Positions 8,901-17,849 of a DNA stretch of 64,000 bases are shown piece by piece; within the stretch, counting starts at the first letter, position 1; each line of letters begins with the position of its first letter. The notes beneath the pieces were generated by a model. That model was given only the letters and a program-made list of their open reading frames with translations, was not told the origin of the DNA and did no database searches. The position numbers and the translations under genes are program-made. The stretch comes from CAYXDO01 sp964463485 (GTDB lineage: Bacteria; Myxococcota; Kuafuiibacteriia; Kuafuiibacteriales; Kuafuiibacteriaceae). The stretch is taken from assembly GCA_964463485.1 (NCBI GenBank), contig CAYXDO010000008.1:1-64000 (forward strand), written 5' to 3'.

Positions 8901-11048
8901 GTGACGGACTTCGATCCCGTACCGCAGATTGCAAAGGACCTCGCGCTGGCTTCCTCCGCGGTCGGTGCGGTCGTGAGGTTGCTGGGCGACGGGGCGACTG
9001 TGCCCTTCGTGGCCCGATACCGAAAGGAAGCCACCGGCGGCCTCGACGAGGTGCAGATCCGCGCGATCGGCGAGCGGATGAGTTACCTCGAGGAGCTCGA
9101 GGGACGTAGGAGGTCGATCCTCGCCTCGCTGACGGCCGACGGTAAGCTCACGCCTGAGTTAGGCGAGCGAGTCCAGAAAGCCAGGACCAAATCGGAGCTC
9201 GAGGATCTCTATCTCCCGTACAAGAAGAAACGTCGCACTCGGGCAACGATCGCCCGCGAGCTCGGCCTCGAGCCGCTCGCGCTTCGTATCCTCGCTCAGC
9301 CCGAACGCGCCGATCGACGAGCCGAGGCGGCCAAACACGTGAAGGAAGGGGTCGACGACGCGGAGGCGGCGCTCGCTTTGGCCCGCGACATCGTCGCGGA
9401 GGTGGTGTCCGAGCGCGCCGACGTACGAGCGGTCGCGAGGCGCATCGCCTTCGAGACCGGCGAGCTCGTCGGTGAGGCGCCGAAGAAGCGCGCGGACGCC
9501 GAGGAGCGTCGTTTCGAGCGCTTCGAAGGGTTTCGCGAGCGAGTGGCGACGATTCCTTCTCATCGCTACTTGGCGCTGCGCCGAGGAGAAGCCGAAAAGG
9601 CCCTGCGCGTCTCGATCGTGATCGACGAGCAGAGGCTCATCGCCGAGACGGAGCGACTGATGAGAGTCGCTCCGCGATCTCCGTTTGGTCAGGATCTCGT
9701 CGAAGCGATCCTCGACTCAGCCAAGCGCTTGCTCGAACCCAGCGTCGAAAACGATCTCTCGGCGGAGCTCAAGCGGCGAGCGGACGAGTCGGCGGCCGAG
9801 GTCTTCGGAAAGAACCTGGAGAGTTTGCTCCTCGCCGCACCATTGGGAGAGAAAGGCGTGATCGGGATCGATCCTGGCCTACGGACGGGCGCGAAGTGTG
9901 CCGTCGTGGACGCGACCGGAAAACTGGTGGAGTACGTCACGATCTTCCCGATCACTCAGCCTGACCGCGCGAAGGAGAGTTTGAGAGGGTTGCTCTCGCG
10001 CCACACGCCGGAAGCGATCGCGGTCGGAAACGGAACCGGGGGTCGAGAGACGCAAGTCTTCGTGGCGCAGGTGCTGAAAGACTTGCATCGTTCTCTGCCC
10101 GTGGTCTCGGTCAACGAAGCGGGAGCCAGCGTGTACAGCGCCTCCGATCTCGCGCGAGCTGAGTTCCCCGAGCTCGACGTGACGATTCGAGGCGCCATCT
10201 CGATCGCGCGCAGGCTCCAGGATCCGCTCGCGGAGCTCGTCAAGATCGAGCCCAAGTCGATTGGGGTGGGTCAATACCAGCACGACGTGGCGCCGACTCT
10301 GCTCGATCGCAAGCTCGCGGAGGTCGTCGAGAGCTGCGTGAACCGAGTAGGTGTGGAGCTCAACACGGCGAGCGCGTCGCTGCTCTCGTACGTCTCGGGA
10401 ATCGGCCCCAAGCTGGCCGCGAAAATTGTCGCACACAGAGACGCAACTGGGCCGTTCGAGTCGCGCAAGGGGCTCCTGTCAGTCTCCGGGCTCGGCAAGA
10501 AGACGTTCGAACAATCCGCCGGTTTTCTCAGAGTTCGGCGGAGCCCCCATCCCCTCGACGCGAGCGCCGTGCATCCGGAGCGGTACGTGCTCGTAGAGCG
10601 CATGGCCAAGGACCTCGGAGTGGGCCTCGGGAGTCTTCTCGGACGCTCGGACCTGCTACGAGCCCTCGACCCTGCTCGTTACTTCGACGGAGAAATCGGC
10701 CTGCCGACCATCCGCGACATCATCTCCGAGCTCGAAAAACCGGGTCGAGATCCTCGGGCGTCATTCGAACCGCCGAGGTTCCGCGAAGACGTCACCGAGC
10801 TTCAACACCTCGTGAAGGGCATGAGCCTCGAAGGCGTGGTGACGAACGTGACTCACTTTGGCGCGTTCGTCGATGTGGGCGTTCACCAAGACGGGCTCGT
10901 ACACGTCTCCGAGTTGGCCGATCGCTTCGTTCGAGATCCTGCGGAGGTCGTGAGCGTCGGGGATCGAATTCGAGTGCGCGTGCTCGACGTCGACGTCGGC
11001 CGGAAGCGAATCTCGCTGAGCGCACGTACCATTCCGCGGGTTCCGTGA
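8901..11048 (+). CDS. tex: Tex-family RNA-binding transcription accessory protein
   Basis: 715 residues, close to the usual Tex length. Order: N-terminal helix-turn-helix-like region (VPFVARYRKEATGGLDE), the signature LEDLYLPYKKKRRTRATIARE, a YqgF/RNase H-like domain (GVIGIDPGLRTGAKCAVVD, then VGNGTGGRETQVF), helix-hairpin-helix segments (YVSGIGPKLAAKIVAHR, then LLSVSGLGKKTFEQSAGFLR), and a C-terminal S1 RNA-binding domain (VVTNVTHFGAFVDVGVHQDG). Tex proteins bind nucleic acid and affect transcription and stress responses. The GTG at 8901 matches the normal Tex N-terminus (VTDFDPVPQIAKDL); 59 upstream in-frame codons have no Tex similarity. It is monocistronic and divergent from the lipoprotein cluster. 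Confidence 0.96.
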   Translation: MTDFDPVPQIAKDLALASSAVGAVVRLLGDGATVPFVARYRKEATGGLDEVQIRAIGERMSYLEELEGRRRSILASLTADGKLTPELGERVQKARTKSELEDLYLPYKKKRRTRATIARELGLEPLALRILAQPERADRRAEAAKHVKEGVDDAEAALALARDIVAEVVSERADVRAVARRIAFETGELVGEAPKKRADAEERRFERFEGFRERVATIPSHRYLALRRGEAEKALRVSIVIDEQRLIAETERLMRVAPRSPFGQDLVEAILDSAKRLLEPSVENDLSAELKRRADESAAEVFGKNLESLLLAAPLGEKGVIGIDPGLRTGAKCAVVDATGKLVEYVTIFPITQPDRAKESLRGLLSRHTPEAIAVGNGTGGRETQVFVAQVLKDLHRSLPVVSVNEAGASVYSASDLARAEFPELDVTIRGAISIARRLQDPLAELVKIEPKSIGVGQYQHDVAPTLLDRKLAEVVESCVNRVGVELNTASASLLSYVSGIGPKLAAKIVAHRDATGPFESRKGLLSVSGLGKKTFEQSAGFLRVRRSPHPLDASAVHPERYVLVERMAKDLGVGLGSLLGRSDLLRALDPARYFDGEIGLPTIRDIISELEKPGRDPRASFEPPRFREDVTELQHLVKGMSLEGVVTNVTHFGAFVDVGVHQDGLVHVSELADRFVRDPAEVVSVGDRIRVRVLDVDVGRKRISLSARTIPRVP

Positions 11049-11212
11049 GTTTGTTCGCGCATCGCGTGCAGCCCGCGTGAGCAGGTTGGGGAAATTTTCG
11101 GGGATGCGGGGCAAATCGTCATGAGAGCGGTTTGGCGACGGGTTTGCTCTACTCATCTTCGAGCCCGGACTCAACGCGATCTTCTTTTCCGTTCGGACTC
11201 GAGGAGGTCGCT

Positions 11213-11803
11213 ATGTGGAAATACGTCACGCATACTCTTCTCTTCGTCGCGGTCGGTCTGTTCGCCGGCTGTGGCGGCGTGGATGGAGAGTTGGACACCG
11301 CATCATCCGCACTGATCGACTTCAACGCCGACAAGCCTCCGATGGCCATCCCGGCGCGGCCCGGCGCGGAGCCGATCGACTGGAACTTCGACTTCGACGC
11401 ACCCCCTGTTGCGATGCCCGCTACTCCGCGCTGCGGCACGCCCACAGGTTTGTTCGCGATGAAAATGACTGGGAACCTCGTTCGACTGGGTTGGAACGAC
11501 GCCTGCGGAGCAGGCCCGGTCGTTTACCACGTCCAGTCTCGCGAAGCGGTCATCCCGCAAGAGCCGCCGGTCTACCGAAATCATTTCGTCTGCGGGAATC
11601 TCGGAGCCCGTCCTCGAGTGTTGGTCGAGAACGAACCGCGAGCGCTCGTGGGTCCCTACCGCGTCCGCACGTGCCCAGTCATCTACGTCGCCGCCTCCTG
11701 CAAGGGAGTAACCGTGACGGAGAGTGTCTGCTCGCCCTTCTCCGAGGAGGTTCGCACCGTACCGTGCAGCGGCAAGGGCTGCCTCCCGGTCGGTGAGCGC
11801 TGA
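11213..11803 (+). CDS. Small secreted lipoprotein, unknown function
   Basis: 196 residues. The start is well marked: GAGGAGG at 11201-11207 lies 5 nt before the ATG, and the N-terminus is a clean lipoprotein signal (MWKYVTHTLLFVAVGLFAGC, lipobox FAGC at residue 20). The mature part contains a proline-rich segment with two related blocks (PPMAIPARP, then PPVAMPATP), then a domain with paired cysteines (CGTPTG, DACGAG, VCGN, TCPV, SCKG, VCSP, PCSGKGC). The disposition of strands and cysteines looks like a small beta-sandwich, possibly fibronectin-III-like, but no family is recognised. An in-frame start at 11132 would push the signal peptide inward and is rejected. It is followed by a hairpin. 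Confidence 0.8.
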   Translation: MWKYVTHTLLFVAVGLFAGCGGVDGELDTASSALIDFNADKPPMAIPARPGAEPIDWNFDFDAPPVAMPATPRCGTPTGLFAMKMTGNLVRLGWNDACGAGPVVYHVQSREAVIPQEPPVYRNHFVCGNLGARPRVLVENEPRALVGPYRVRTCPVIYVAASCKGVTVTESVCSPFSEEVRTVPCSGKGCLPVGER

Positions 11804-11832
11804 TTCTCGCCAACATCTTGCCCTTGGCCGCC

Positions 11833-11857
11833 GAGACCCGACACAGGGCCGGGTCTC
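11833..11857. terminator. Hairpin between convergent genes (candidate bidirectional terminator)
   Basis: An 8-bp perfect inverted repeat: GAGACCCG at 11833-11840 and CGGGTCTC at 11850-11857, with a 9-nt loop. It lies 29 nt after the stop of the small lipoprotein gene and 41 nt before the stop of the convergent gene ending at 11899. There is no proper T-run on either side, so intrinsic termination is likely but not certain. Confidence 0.55.
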
Positions 11858-11898
11858 AGAGATTTCTGGCACCTGCACTTCGAGCGCTCGGCTTTGCC

Positions 11899-13338
11899 TC
11901 ACCAGCGCAGGCGGAACATGAGTCCCGCGCGCGTGTCTTCGTTCCTTCCATCGAAGTCGCGCTCGTGTGACGCGTACACGCCGAAGTCACCCCTCGCATT
12001 GCCGATACGAACGTCCCGGGTGAGATTGACTTCGGCACCCATTCGGCCGCCCGAATTCCCGACCGAGTGCTCGTTGCCGAAGCGCCCGAAGACGTTCGCG
12101 TTGAGGTTGAGTCCCTCGTCGGGTTGCCGCAGTCCGAGGTTGAGGTTGGTCGTCACGCTGCCGCGGTGATTCACCGTCCCCGTGAGATCGGCCCAACGGT
12201 TTTCGTTGCCCACGCGGGCTCCTACCGTGGCCCAGCCACTCACGTGCTCGTCGTTCTCGATCGACAGAGTGGCGCGCAAGTCCGCGCGAAGGGTCACCGG
12301 GCCGAGGTTGCGAGTGGCCATGGCATTGATATCCATGTCAGGGAGCACGCGGGCGTCACGGTATCGCGCGGAGAGTCCCGCCCGCAGAGTTCCGGCGTCG
12401 TTCTTGACTTCGTACAGCTTGATCCGAGGAATCACTCGGTCGAGCGCACGGGCGACTTCCGGGCTGGCCCATCGCGCGGCCGTCACCGTCGCAAACCCAG
12501 CGATCCCCACCTCGATCTTGTGGTCCTGAATGAATTGGCCAAAGCGAGTATCGAGGAGTTGTTTGGCCTCGCGGCCAAGCGCCTTCTCGATCTCTCGCAT
12601 CGACATGTGCTCGGCGTCGATGTTGGAAGCGCCGGGGATGGAACGGATGATTTGGGCGAGCGCCGATCCGCCGGGCAACTCATTCAGCGGGATGTCGCGA
12701 AGCGCATCGAGGACGAGGGAACGCACCACGGACTCGTCGATCTTCTTGTAGCTGGGAGCGCCGTCGACCAGCTCGAGGGTCTCGGGGTGGGCCATGTCGT
12801 ACGCGGTGACGCGCATCCGTCGCTCGAGCTCCTGGGTGAGCTCACGCATGCGAACGTCTCCACGCGTCTCGACGCCGGCGTTCGTGGACCTGCCGACGAG
12901 CGGGATCGAATCTGCGCGGGCGTACATCGCCCAAAGCTCGCGACGGGCGTTCTCGAGCTCTCGAGGCGTCATGCGGTCTCGGGCGGCCTCGAGGCGAGCC
13001 GCAGCGTCCGCAAAGGCACGAGCGTCGCGTTCGGACATGGTCCCGGTCGTCTCCGGCACGATCGTCTCGGCGTGGGCCGGAGCTGCGCCTGCAAGCGCGC
13101 CGAAGGCAGAGGCACCGAGCAGCACGCCTGTAACGGCGCGGGGCGCCAAACCCGCCAGGATCCCCTTCTCGGCCGGTGAGGTGACCCGGGAGCGGGGATG
13201 CGGCTTGTTGTCCAAGCTCTGCGGCGCTAGGCCCACTTCGAGCTTGGGCTTGGGACCGGCCGCGCGCGTCAGTCGAGCCTCGGTCGCCGCGACGATCTGG
13301 GCTGGGGCCGGCGAATCCAAGCGACGAACGGCGACCAT
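11899..13338 (-). CDS. Putative outer-membrane beta-barrel protein with helical N-terminal domain
   Basis: 479 residues. An unusually long N-terminal region of about 65 residues precedes a hydrophobic Ala/Gly/Leu stretch ending in APAHAE (about residue 90), a good signal-peptidase I site. A charged, helical domain (about 95-280) rich in Glu/Arg/Ala follows. From about 290 to the end, alternating polar/hydrophobic strands (LRAGLSARYRD, GPVTLRADLRATLSI, HVSGWATVGARVG, VTTNLNLGLRQ, and the terminal RAGLMFRLRW) suggest a beta-barrel ending in an aromatic residue (W), as outer-membrane proteins usually do. The ATG at 13338 gives the long leader; no better internal start was found. Function unknown. 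Confidence 0.65.
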   Translation of the reverse strand: MVAVRRLDSPAPAQIVAATEARLTRAAGPKPKLEVGLAPQSLDNKPHPRSRVTSPAEKGILAGLAPRAVTGVLLGASAFGALAGAAPAHAETIVPETTGTMSERDARAFADAAARLEAARDRMTPRELENARRELWAMYARADSIPLVGRSTNAGVETRGDVRMRELTQELERRMRVTAYDMAHPETLELVDGAPSYKKIDESVVRSLVLDALRDIPLNELPGGSALAQIIRSIPGASNIDAEHMSMREIEKALGREAKQLLDTRFGQFIQDHKIEVGIAGFATVTAARWASPEVARALDRVIPRIKLYEVKNDAGTLRAGLSARYRDARVLPDMDINAMATRNLGPVTLRADLRATLSIENDEHVSGWATVGARVGNENRWADLTGTVNHRGSVTTNLNLGLRQPDEGLNLNANVFGRFGNEHSVGNSGGRMGAEVNLTRDVRIGNARGDFGVYASHERDFDGRNEDTRAGLMFRLRW

Positions 13339-13383
13339 GCCCCAGTATCGGGGCCGGCGTAGGAATGTTGCCTACATCTACCC

Positions 13384-13421
13384 CAAACCGCCCACTACGC
13401 CCAGCTCCTCGAGGCGGTTTG
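13384..13421. repeat. 9-bp inverted repeat between co-directional genes
   Basis: CAAACCGCC at 13384-13392 and GGCGGTTTG at 13413-13421 are perfect inverted arms around a 20-nt spacer. It sits just after the acyl-CoA mutase stop (reading leftward) and before the next leftward gene. It could be a weak terminator of the mutase gene or an operator for the downstream gene. There is no T-run on the transcribed side. Confidence 0.5.
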
Positions 13422-13440
13422 AGCGCCGAGGAGAGCGAGC

Positions 13441-15087
13441 CTATCGGGGCCGGTGCTCCCCAAAAACCCTTCTGAGCGCGTCCGAGATCTCGCCTACCGT
13501 GGCCTCGGCGCGGACGGCCTCGCGGATCGGCGGCAGAAGGTTCTTGTCCGATCGGGCGGTGTCCTCGACGGCTCGGACCGCCCGCGCGTGGGTCTCCGCG
13601 TTCCGGCGCGTCCGCACGGCCCGCAGGGCCTCGACTTGGGCCCGCTCGATGTTGGGATCGACGACCAAAACATCTTCGGCGTTCGTGCGGCGCTCTTCGA
13701 ACGCGTTCACGCCGACGACGAGCGCTTGTTTGGTCTCGATCGCCCGTTGCGCGCGATAGGCCGTCTCTTCGATCTCTCGCTGCGGGAAGCCTTCCTCGAT
13801 CGCGGCGACCATGCCGCCCATCTGATCGATCCGCGCGATCAAGGCGCTCGCGGCGGCTTCGAGCTGATCGGTCAAGGCCTCGATCGCGTACGAGCCACCC
13901 AGCGGGTCGACGATATCGGTGACACCTGACTCGTACCCGATCACCTGCTGGGTTCGGAGCGCGAGCGTCGCAGCCGCTTCTGTCGGTAAGCCCAGCGCCT
14001 CGTCGCGGCTGTTGGTGTGGAGCGACTGGGCGCCTCCGAGCACCGCGGCGAGCGCTTGCAGCGAGACCCGCACCACGTTCACGTCGGGCTGTTGCGCCGT
14101 CAACGTGGAGCCCGCGGTCTGGGCGTGGAAGCGGAGCAACATCGACCGCTGGTCTTTGGCGCCGAAGCGATCGCGCATGATGTTGGCCCACATCCGTCGG
14201 GCCGCTCGAAACTTCGCGACCTCCTCGAGCAGGTGGTTGTGGACGTTGAAGAAGAACGAAAGGCGCGGCGCGAACGAATCGACCGCGAGCCCGACCCTGA
14301 GCGCCGCGTCCACGTAGGCGATGCCGTCGGCGAGGGTGAAGGCGATCTCTTGAGCGGCAGAGCTCCCAGCTTCGCGGATGTGATAGCCGCTGATGGAGAT
14401 CGTGTTCCACTCCGGCCACTCGCCCTTCGCGTACGCAAAGAGATCGGTGATGATGCGCATCGAAGGCGCCGGCGGGAACACGTAGGTCCCGCGCGCCATG
14501 TACTCTTTCAGGATGTCGTTCTGCACGGTGCCGCGGAGCTGATCTCCGGACACGCCCTGCTCCTCGGCCACGGTCGCGTACATCGCGAGGAGGATCGCGG
14601 CGGTGGAGTTGATCGTCATCGAGGTCGAGACCTGATCGAGGGGGATGCGGGCGAAGAGTCGCCGCATGTCTTCGACCGTATCGATGGCGACCCCGACCTT
14701 ACCGACCTCCCCTTCGGCGAGAGGATGGTCGGAGTCGCGGCCCATTTGAGTCGGGAGATCGAACGCGACGGACAGGCCGGTGGTGCCGCGTTCGAGCAGG
14801 AGCCGATAGCGCCGATTGGATTCTGCGGCGTCTCCGAAGCCGGCGTATTGGCGCATCGTCCAGAGCTTGCTTCGGTACATCGTGGGCACGACACCGCGGG
14901 TGAAGGGTGCGTGGCCTGGGAGGCCGATGCGATCGAGGTGCGCGCCCTCATCCACATCGAGGGGGGTGTAGACACGTTCGAGCCGCACGCCGCTCGAGGA
15001 GGTGCGGACCGCGTCTTTTGTCTTTCCTTTGGCCAGGGCCTCCGCGTCGGCGGCGAGCATCTGGCGCAGTGTTTCTTTCACGTCCAT
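13441..15087 (-). CDS. Methylmalonyl-CoA mutase family large (catalytic) subunit, without B12-binding domain
   Basis: 548 residues covering the acyl-CoA-binding TIM-barrel half of adenosylcobalamin-dependent mutases. Signatures: PTMYRSKLWTMRQYAGFG, GLSVAFDLPTQMGRDSDHP, STSMTIN, TVQNDILKEYMARGTY, FHAQTAGSTLTAQQP and YESGVTDIVDPLGGSY. Y71 and R199 align with the active-site Tyr and Arg that bind the methylmalonyl carboxylate in classical MCM, favouring methylmalonyl-CoA over isobutyryl-CoA; this reading is inferred from alignment by eye. The chain stops before any cobalamin domain (no DxHxxG), so it should need a separate small subunit, as in two-component mutases; none is in this window. ATG at 15087. 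Divergent from a TetR operon, which may matter for regulation. Confidence 0.93.
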   Translation of the reverse strand: MDVKETLRQMLAADAEALAKGKTKDAVRTSSSGVRLERVYTPLDVDEGAHLDRIGLPGHAPFTRGVVPTMYRSKLWTMRQYAGFGDAAESNRRYRLLLERGTTGLSVAFDLPTQMGRDSDHPLAEGEVGKVGVAIDTVEDMRRLFARIPLDQVSTSMTINSTAAILLAMYATVAEEQGVSGDQLRGTVQNDILKEYMARGTYVFPPAPSMRIITDLFAYAKGEWPEWNTISISGYHIREAGSSAAQEIAFTLADGIAYVDAALRVGLAVDSFAPRLSFFFNVHNHLLEEVAKFRAARRMWANIMRDRFGAKDQRSMLLRFHAQTAGSTLTAQQPDVNVVRVSLQALAAVLGGAQSLHTNSRDEALGLPTEAAATLALRTQQVIGYESGVTDIVDPLGGSYAIEALTDQLEAAASALIARIDQMGGMVAAIEEGFPQREIEETAYRAQRAIETKQALVVGVNAFEERRTNAEDVLVVDPNIERAQVEALRAVRTRRNAETHARAVRAVEDTARSDKNLLPPIREAVRAEATVGEISDALRRVFGEHRPR

Positions 15088-15155
15088 GGCAGGCGCATCT
15101 TGGCTTCGAAAGCGCCGTCGATAAAGCGCTTGACCTGGGCTGCAGGCGAGGCGAC

Positions 15156-15180
15156 AACCGACTCATGGGTCGGTTTTTTT
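15156..15180 (+). promoter_or_regulatory. 20-bp palindrome with T-run upstream of tetR: operator or leader terminator
   Basis: AACCGAC at 15156-15162 and GTCGGTT at 15169-15175 form a perfect 7-bp inverted repeat with a 6-nt centre, followed directly by more T (the run from 15174 to 15180 is seven Ts). It lies 13 nt before the GTG of the TetR gene and in the gap to the divergent mutase gene. Palindromes of this length and ACCGAC/GTCGGT composition are typical TetR-family operators. The T-run also gives it the form of an intrinsic terminator reading rightward. Autoregulation or attenuation of the tetR operon is inferred. Confidence 0.6.
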
Positions 15181-15193
15181 CGAGGTGTGAACG

Positions 15194-15787
15194 GTGACGC
15201 GCCATATGTCCGAGGAGGAACGGCGCGAGCAGATCCTGACCGCGGCGCGCCAGTGCTTCATCGAGCGCGGGTACCACCCGACTCGCATGGAAGACATCGC
15301 AGCAACGGCAGGACTGTCGAAGGGCGGCATCTACTTTCACTTCGAGTCGAAGCAGAAAGTCTTCGACTCGTTGGTGGACGAGGAGTTCGGACGCTCGATG
15401 ACTTTCCTCAAGCAAGTCACCGCGGGCACCGGATCGATCGCCGAGAAGATGCAGGTCCTCGGTCGCCATTATCTCGAGTATTTCTCGAGCGCTCCGGATG
15501 CGCCGCGATTTTTCATCGTCATGGGAGAGATCGGGCTGCGCGACGCTGCGCTCAAGGCGAAGCTGCTGGCGATGCAGACGGCGTTCGTGGAGGAGATCGC
15601 CAAACTCATCGAGCAAGGCATTCAGGAGGGCATGCTCCGGCCGGTCGATCCCAAGGCCACTGCAGCATTGCTGAAGGCCCTGCTCGACGGTGTCGAGGGA
15701 CTCACCGCGCTCGAATTTCCGCTGGAGATGGACAAGCTCATCGGGGTGGGGCTCGAGCTCGTCCTCGGCGGTTTGGTCAAGCGCTGA
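15194..15787 (+). CDS. TetR-family transcriptional regulator
   Basis: 197 residues. The N-terminal 60 residues are a standard TetR DNA-binding domain: REQILTAARQCFIERGYHPTRMEDIAATAG, then LSKGGIYFHFESKQKVFDSL as the recognition helix region. The C-terminal 130 residues form an all-helical ligand/dimerisation domain with no specific ligand signature. GTG at 15194 has GAGG about 8 nt upstream; an ATG four codons later is an alternative. It is the first gene of an apparent operon with a Tat-signal protein (3-nt gap) and a GMC oxidoreductase (7-nt gap), so it probably represses this operon through the palindrome just upstream. The inducer is unknown. Confidence 0.93.
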   Translation: MTRHMSEEERREQILTAARQCFIERGYHPTRMEDIAATAGLSKGGIYFHFESKQKVFDSLVDEEFGRSMTFLKQVTAGTGSIAEKMQVLGRHYLEYFSSAPDAPRFFIVMGEIGLRDAALKAKLLAMQTAFVEEIAKLIEQGIQEGMLRPVDPKATAALLKALLDGVEGLTALEFPLEMDKLIGVGLELVLGGLVKR

Positions 15788-15790
15788 GTC

Positions 15791-16339
15791 GTGGCGCTCT
15801 CTCGTCGGCAGTTTCTGTTTCGTGGAGCGCTCGCGACGGGAGGGTTGGTTTTTTCCGGCATCGTGCTTCGGGCGGCGAGCTTTCTGTTCGAAGGACCCGG
15901 GCGAGGACGCAAGTCGTTATCCGATCGAGAGGTCGCCATTTTGGAGGCGATGATTCCGGTGCTGTTGCCCGGAGGTGACGGGATGCCCGCGGGTGATACC
16001 GCGTTCATCGTTCCATGGGTCGATGGGTTCTTGAAGCACAGCGCGAGCGACGTTCGAATTCTGTTTCGCTCGATGTTACACGTCGTCGAGAATCAGTCCT
16101 TGCTGCTGCATTTGGGGCGGTTCTCGAAGCGTACGCTCGAGGAGCGGACCAGAGACCTACGCGCCTACGAGCTCGCTCCGCAGTACCTGGAGCGGAAGGC
16201 CTTTCAGTCCGTGAAGCTCGTGGTTGGGCTCGCATACTTCGAGCAGCCCGGAACTTTGGACGCAGTTGGATTCTTCGTGGGTTGCGCCCCGGATCACCTT
16301 CGGCACCTGTCGAAGGAACGGTTGTCCGCCCATAGCTGA
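15791..16339 (+). CDS. Tat-exported small subunit-like protein (gluconate 2-dehydrogenase subunit 3-like)
   Basis: 182 residues with a twin-arginine signal at the very N-terminus (SRRQFLFRGALATGG, then a hydrophobic stretch), pointing to folded export by Tat. The mature part contains LSDREVAILEAMIPVLLPG and a helical body, a pattern seen in the small gamma subunits that accompany flavin-dependent GMC dehydrogenases (gluconate 2-dehydrogenase subunit 3 type). GTG start at 15791, 3 nt after the tetR stop, and the GMC gene begins 7 nt downstream. The operon arrangement is the strongest argument: this subunit probably carries the large subunit across the membrane, since that one has no signal of its own. 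Family assignment is by pattern, not by a strong motif. Confidence 0.7.
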   Translation: MALSRRQFLFRGALATGGLVFSGIVLRAASFLFEGPGRGRKSLSDREVAILEAMIPVLLPGGDGMPAGDTAFIVPWVDGFLKHSASDVRILFRSMLHVVENQSLLLHLGRFSKRTLEERTRDLRAYELAPQYLERKAFQSVKLVVGLAYFEQPGTLDAVGFFVGCAPDHLRHLSKERLSAHS

Positions 16340-16346
16340 GGTCGCC

Positions 16347-17849
16347 ATGAGTCACGATGCGTCCAACCTTCGCGGTCGAACCGAGCTCGAGGTCGATGCG
16401 GTGGTCGTCGGCGCGGGCGCGGGCGGCGCGGCCGCCGCGTTCGCCATGGCTGACAAAGGGCTCTCGGTGGCGGTGCTCGAAGAGGGCCATCGGTGGGCGC
16501 CTCACGACTTTCCCGCCCGGTATAGTTGGGCCATCAACCACATTTACGCAGAGAAAGGCTCCCGGATCGTTCGGGCCGGCGGCATTTATCCGCTGCCGAG
16601 CGGGCGCGGCGTCGGCGGCGGCACACTCATCAACAGCGCCATCTGCTACCGCGCCCCCGATCACGTGCTCCGGCACTGGTCGGACGACTTAGGGCTGAGC
16701 GCCTTGGCGCCCAAGGAGCTCGCCTCGAAGTACGACTTCGTCGAGAAGACCATCGGTGTCCGTCCGATGACCGAGTTTCATGCGCGAGGCAACAATCTCT
16801 TCGTGAAACGCGGAGCGGAGAAGCTCGGGCTGGACGGCGCATTCATCTGGCGGAACGCCCCAGGCTGTATAGGTTGCGGAGTTTGCCATCTGGGATGCCC
16901 AAGCGGAGGCAAGGGTAGCGTCGACCGAAACTTCATTCCGATGGCTGAGCAGCTGGGGGCCAAGGTGTACTCGGACGCCAAGGTCGAGGAGATCGTGGTC
17001 CGAAAAGGCCGTGCGCTGGGCGTTTTGGCTCGCATTCGCGACATCGAGACCGACGAAGAAGTCGGTCGACTGAGTGTGCGCGCCAAAAAGGTCGTCCTGT
17101 CGGCTGGCGCAGTGGTGACTCCGGTGATGTTGTTGAAGCAAGGGCTCGCGAACCTGAGCGGCCAGGTCGGCAAGAATTTGTCGCTACACCCAGCCGTCGG
17201 CACCCTCGGCTTTGCGGAAGAGGAGATCAACTCCTGGGACGGAGTGCCTCAGGCGTACGCGATCTTCTTGGACAAGCAGGCCGGAATTCTGCTCCAAGCC
17301 TATAACGCCAGCCCCGAGATCTTCTTCAGCTCGCTGCCCTGGAGCGGTCCGGACGGCATGAAGAAGCTCAAGCACTTCAAGAACCTCGCGCTCTGCGGAG
17401 CCTTGGTGAGCGACGGACCGAACGGTCGCGTGGAGGTGGGTTTCGGGAGTCGACCCAAGGTGAGTTACAGCTTGGGAGACTACGAGCGCAAGAAGCTCCT
17501 GAAAGCGCTCCGGGCGATCGTGTCGGTCCTGTTCGCAGGGGGCGCGACGGAGGTTCATTCGGGGGTTGGCGATGGGTTGAGGTTTGGTACGAGTGAGGCC
17601 GAGGTGCTCAAGGAGCTCACGGACGACGTGCCGGAGAAGGCGATGAACATCATCGCCGCCCACCCAATGGGGACGTGTCGGATGGGCACCGATCGGACGA
17701 AGAGTGTGGTGGGACCCGACGGTCAGACGCACGACGTGGAAGGGCTCTACGTGGCTGACGCGTCCCTGATGCCAACCTCGTTGGGCGTGAACCCGCAGGT
17801 GACGATCATGGCGCTCGGGCTGTTGGTAGGTTCAGCCGCGGCTGGTTGA
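16347..17849 (+). CDS. GMC-family FAD-dependent oxidoreductase with four-cysteine motif
   Basis: 500 residues. Rossmann FAD-binding motif VVVGAGAGGAAAAFAMADKG near residue 20; GGGTLINSAICYR region of GMC enzymes (about 92-104); C-terminal HPMGTCRMG and the LYVADASLMPTSLGVNPQVTI block with the usual active-site His/Asn region. Between them, near residue 172, CIGCGVCHLGCPSGGKGS forms a compact cysteine cluster found in some GMC alcohol/steroid oxidoreductases. The ATG at 16347 follows GAGG by 5 nt; an upstream in-frame ATG at 16224 lies inside the preceding gene. Third gene of the TetR operon. Substrate unknown; an alcohol, sugar or sterol is possible. Its last 18 nt overlap the convergent acyltransferase gene. 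Confidence 0.92.
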   Translation: MSHDASNLRGRTELEVDAVVVGAGAGGAAAAFAMADKGLSVAVLEEGHRWAPHDFPARYSWAINHIYAEKGSRIVRAGGIYPLPSGRGVGGGTLINSAICYRAPDHVLRHWSDDLGLSALAPKELASKYDFVEKTIGVRPMTEFHARGNNLFVKRGAEKLGLDGAFIWRNAPGCIGCGVCHLGCPSGGKGSVDRNFIPMAEQLGAKVYSDAKVEEIVVRKGRALGVLARIRDIETDEEVGRLSVRAKKVVLSAGAVVTPVMLLKQGLANLSGQVGKNLSLHPAVGTLGFAEEEINSWDGVPQAYAIFLDKQAGILLQAYNASPEIFFSSLPWSGPDGMKKLKHFKNLALCGALVSDGPNGRVEVGFGSRPKVSYSLGDYERKKLLKALRAIVSVLFAGGATEVHSGVGDGLRFGTSEAEVLKELTDDVPEKAMNIIAAHPMGTCRMGTDRTKSVVGPDGQTHDVEGLYVADASLMPTSLGVNPQVTIMALGLLVGSAAAG

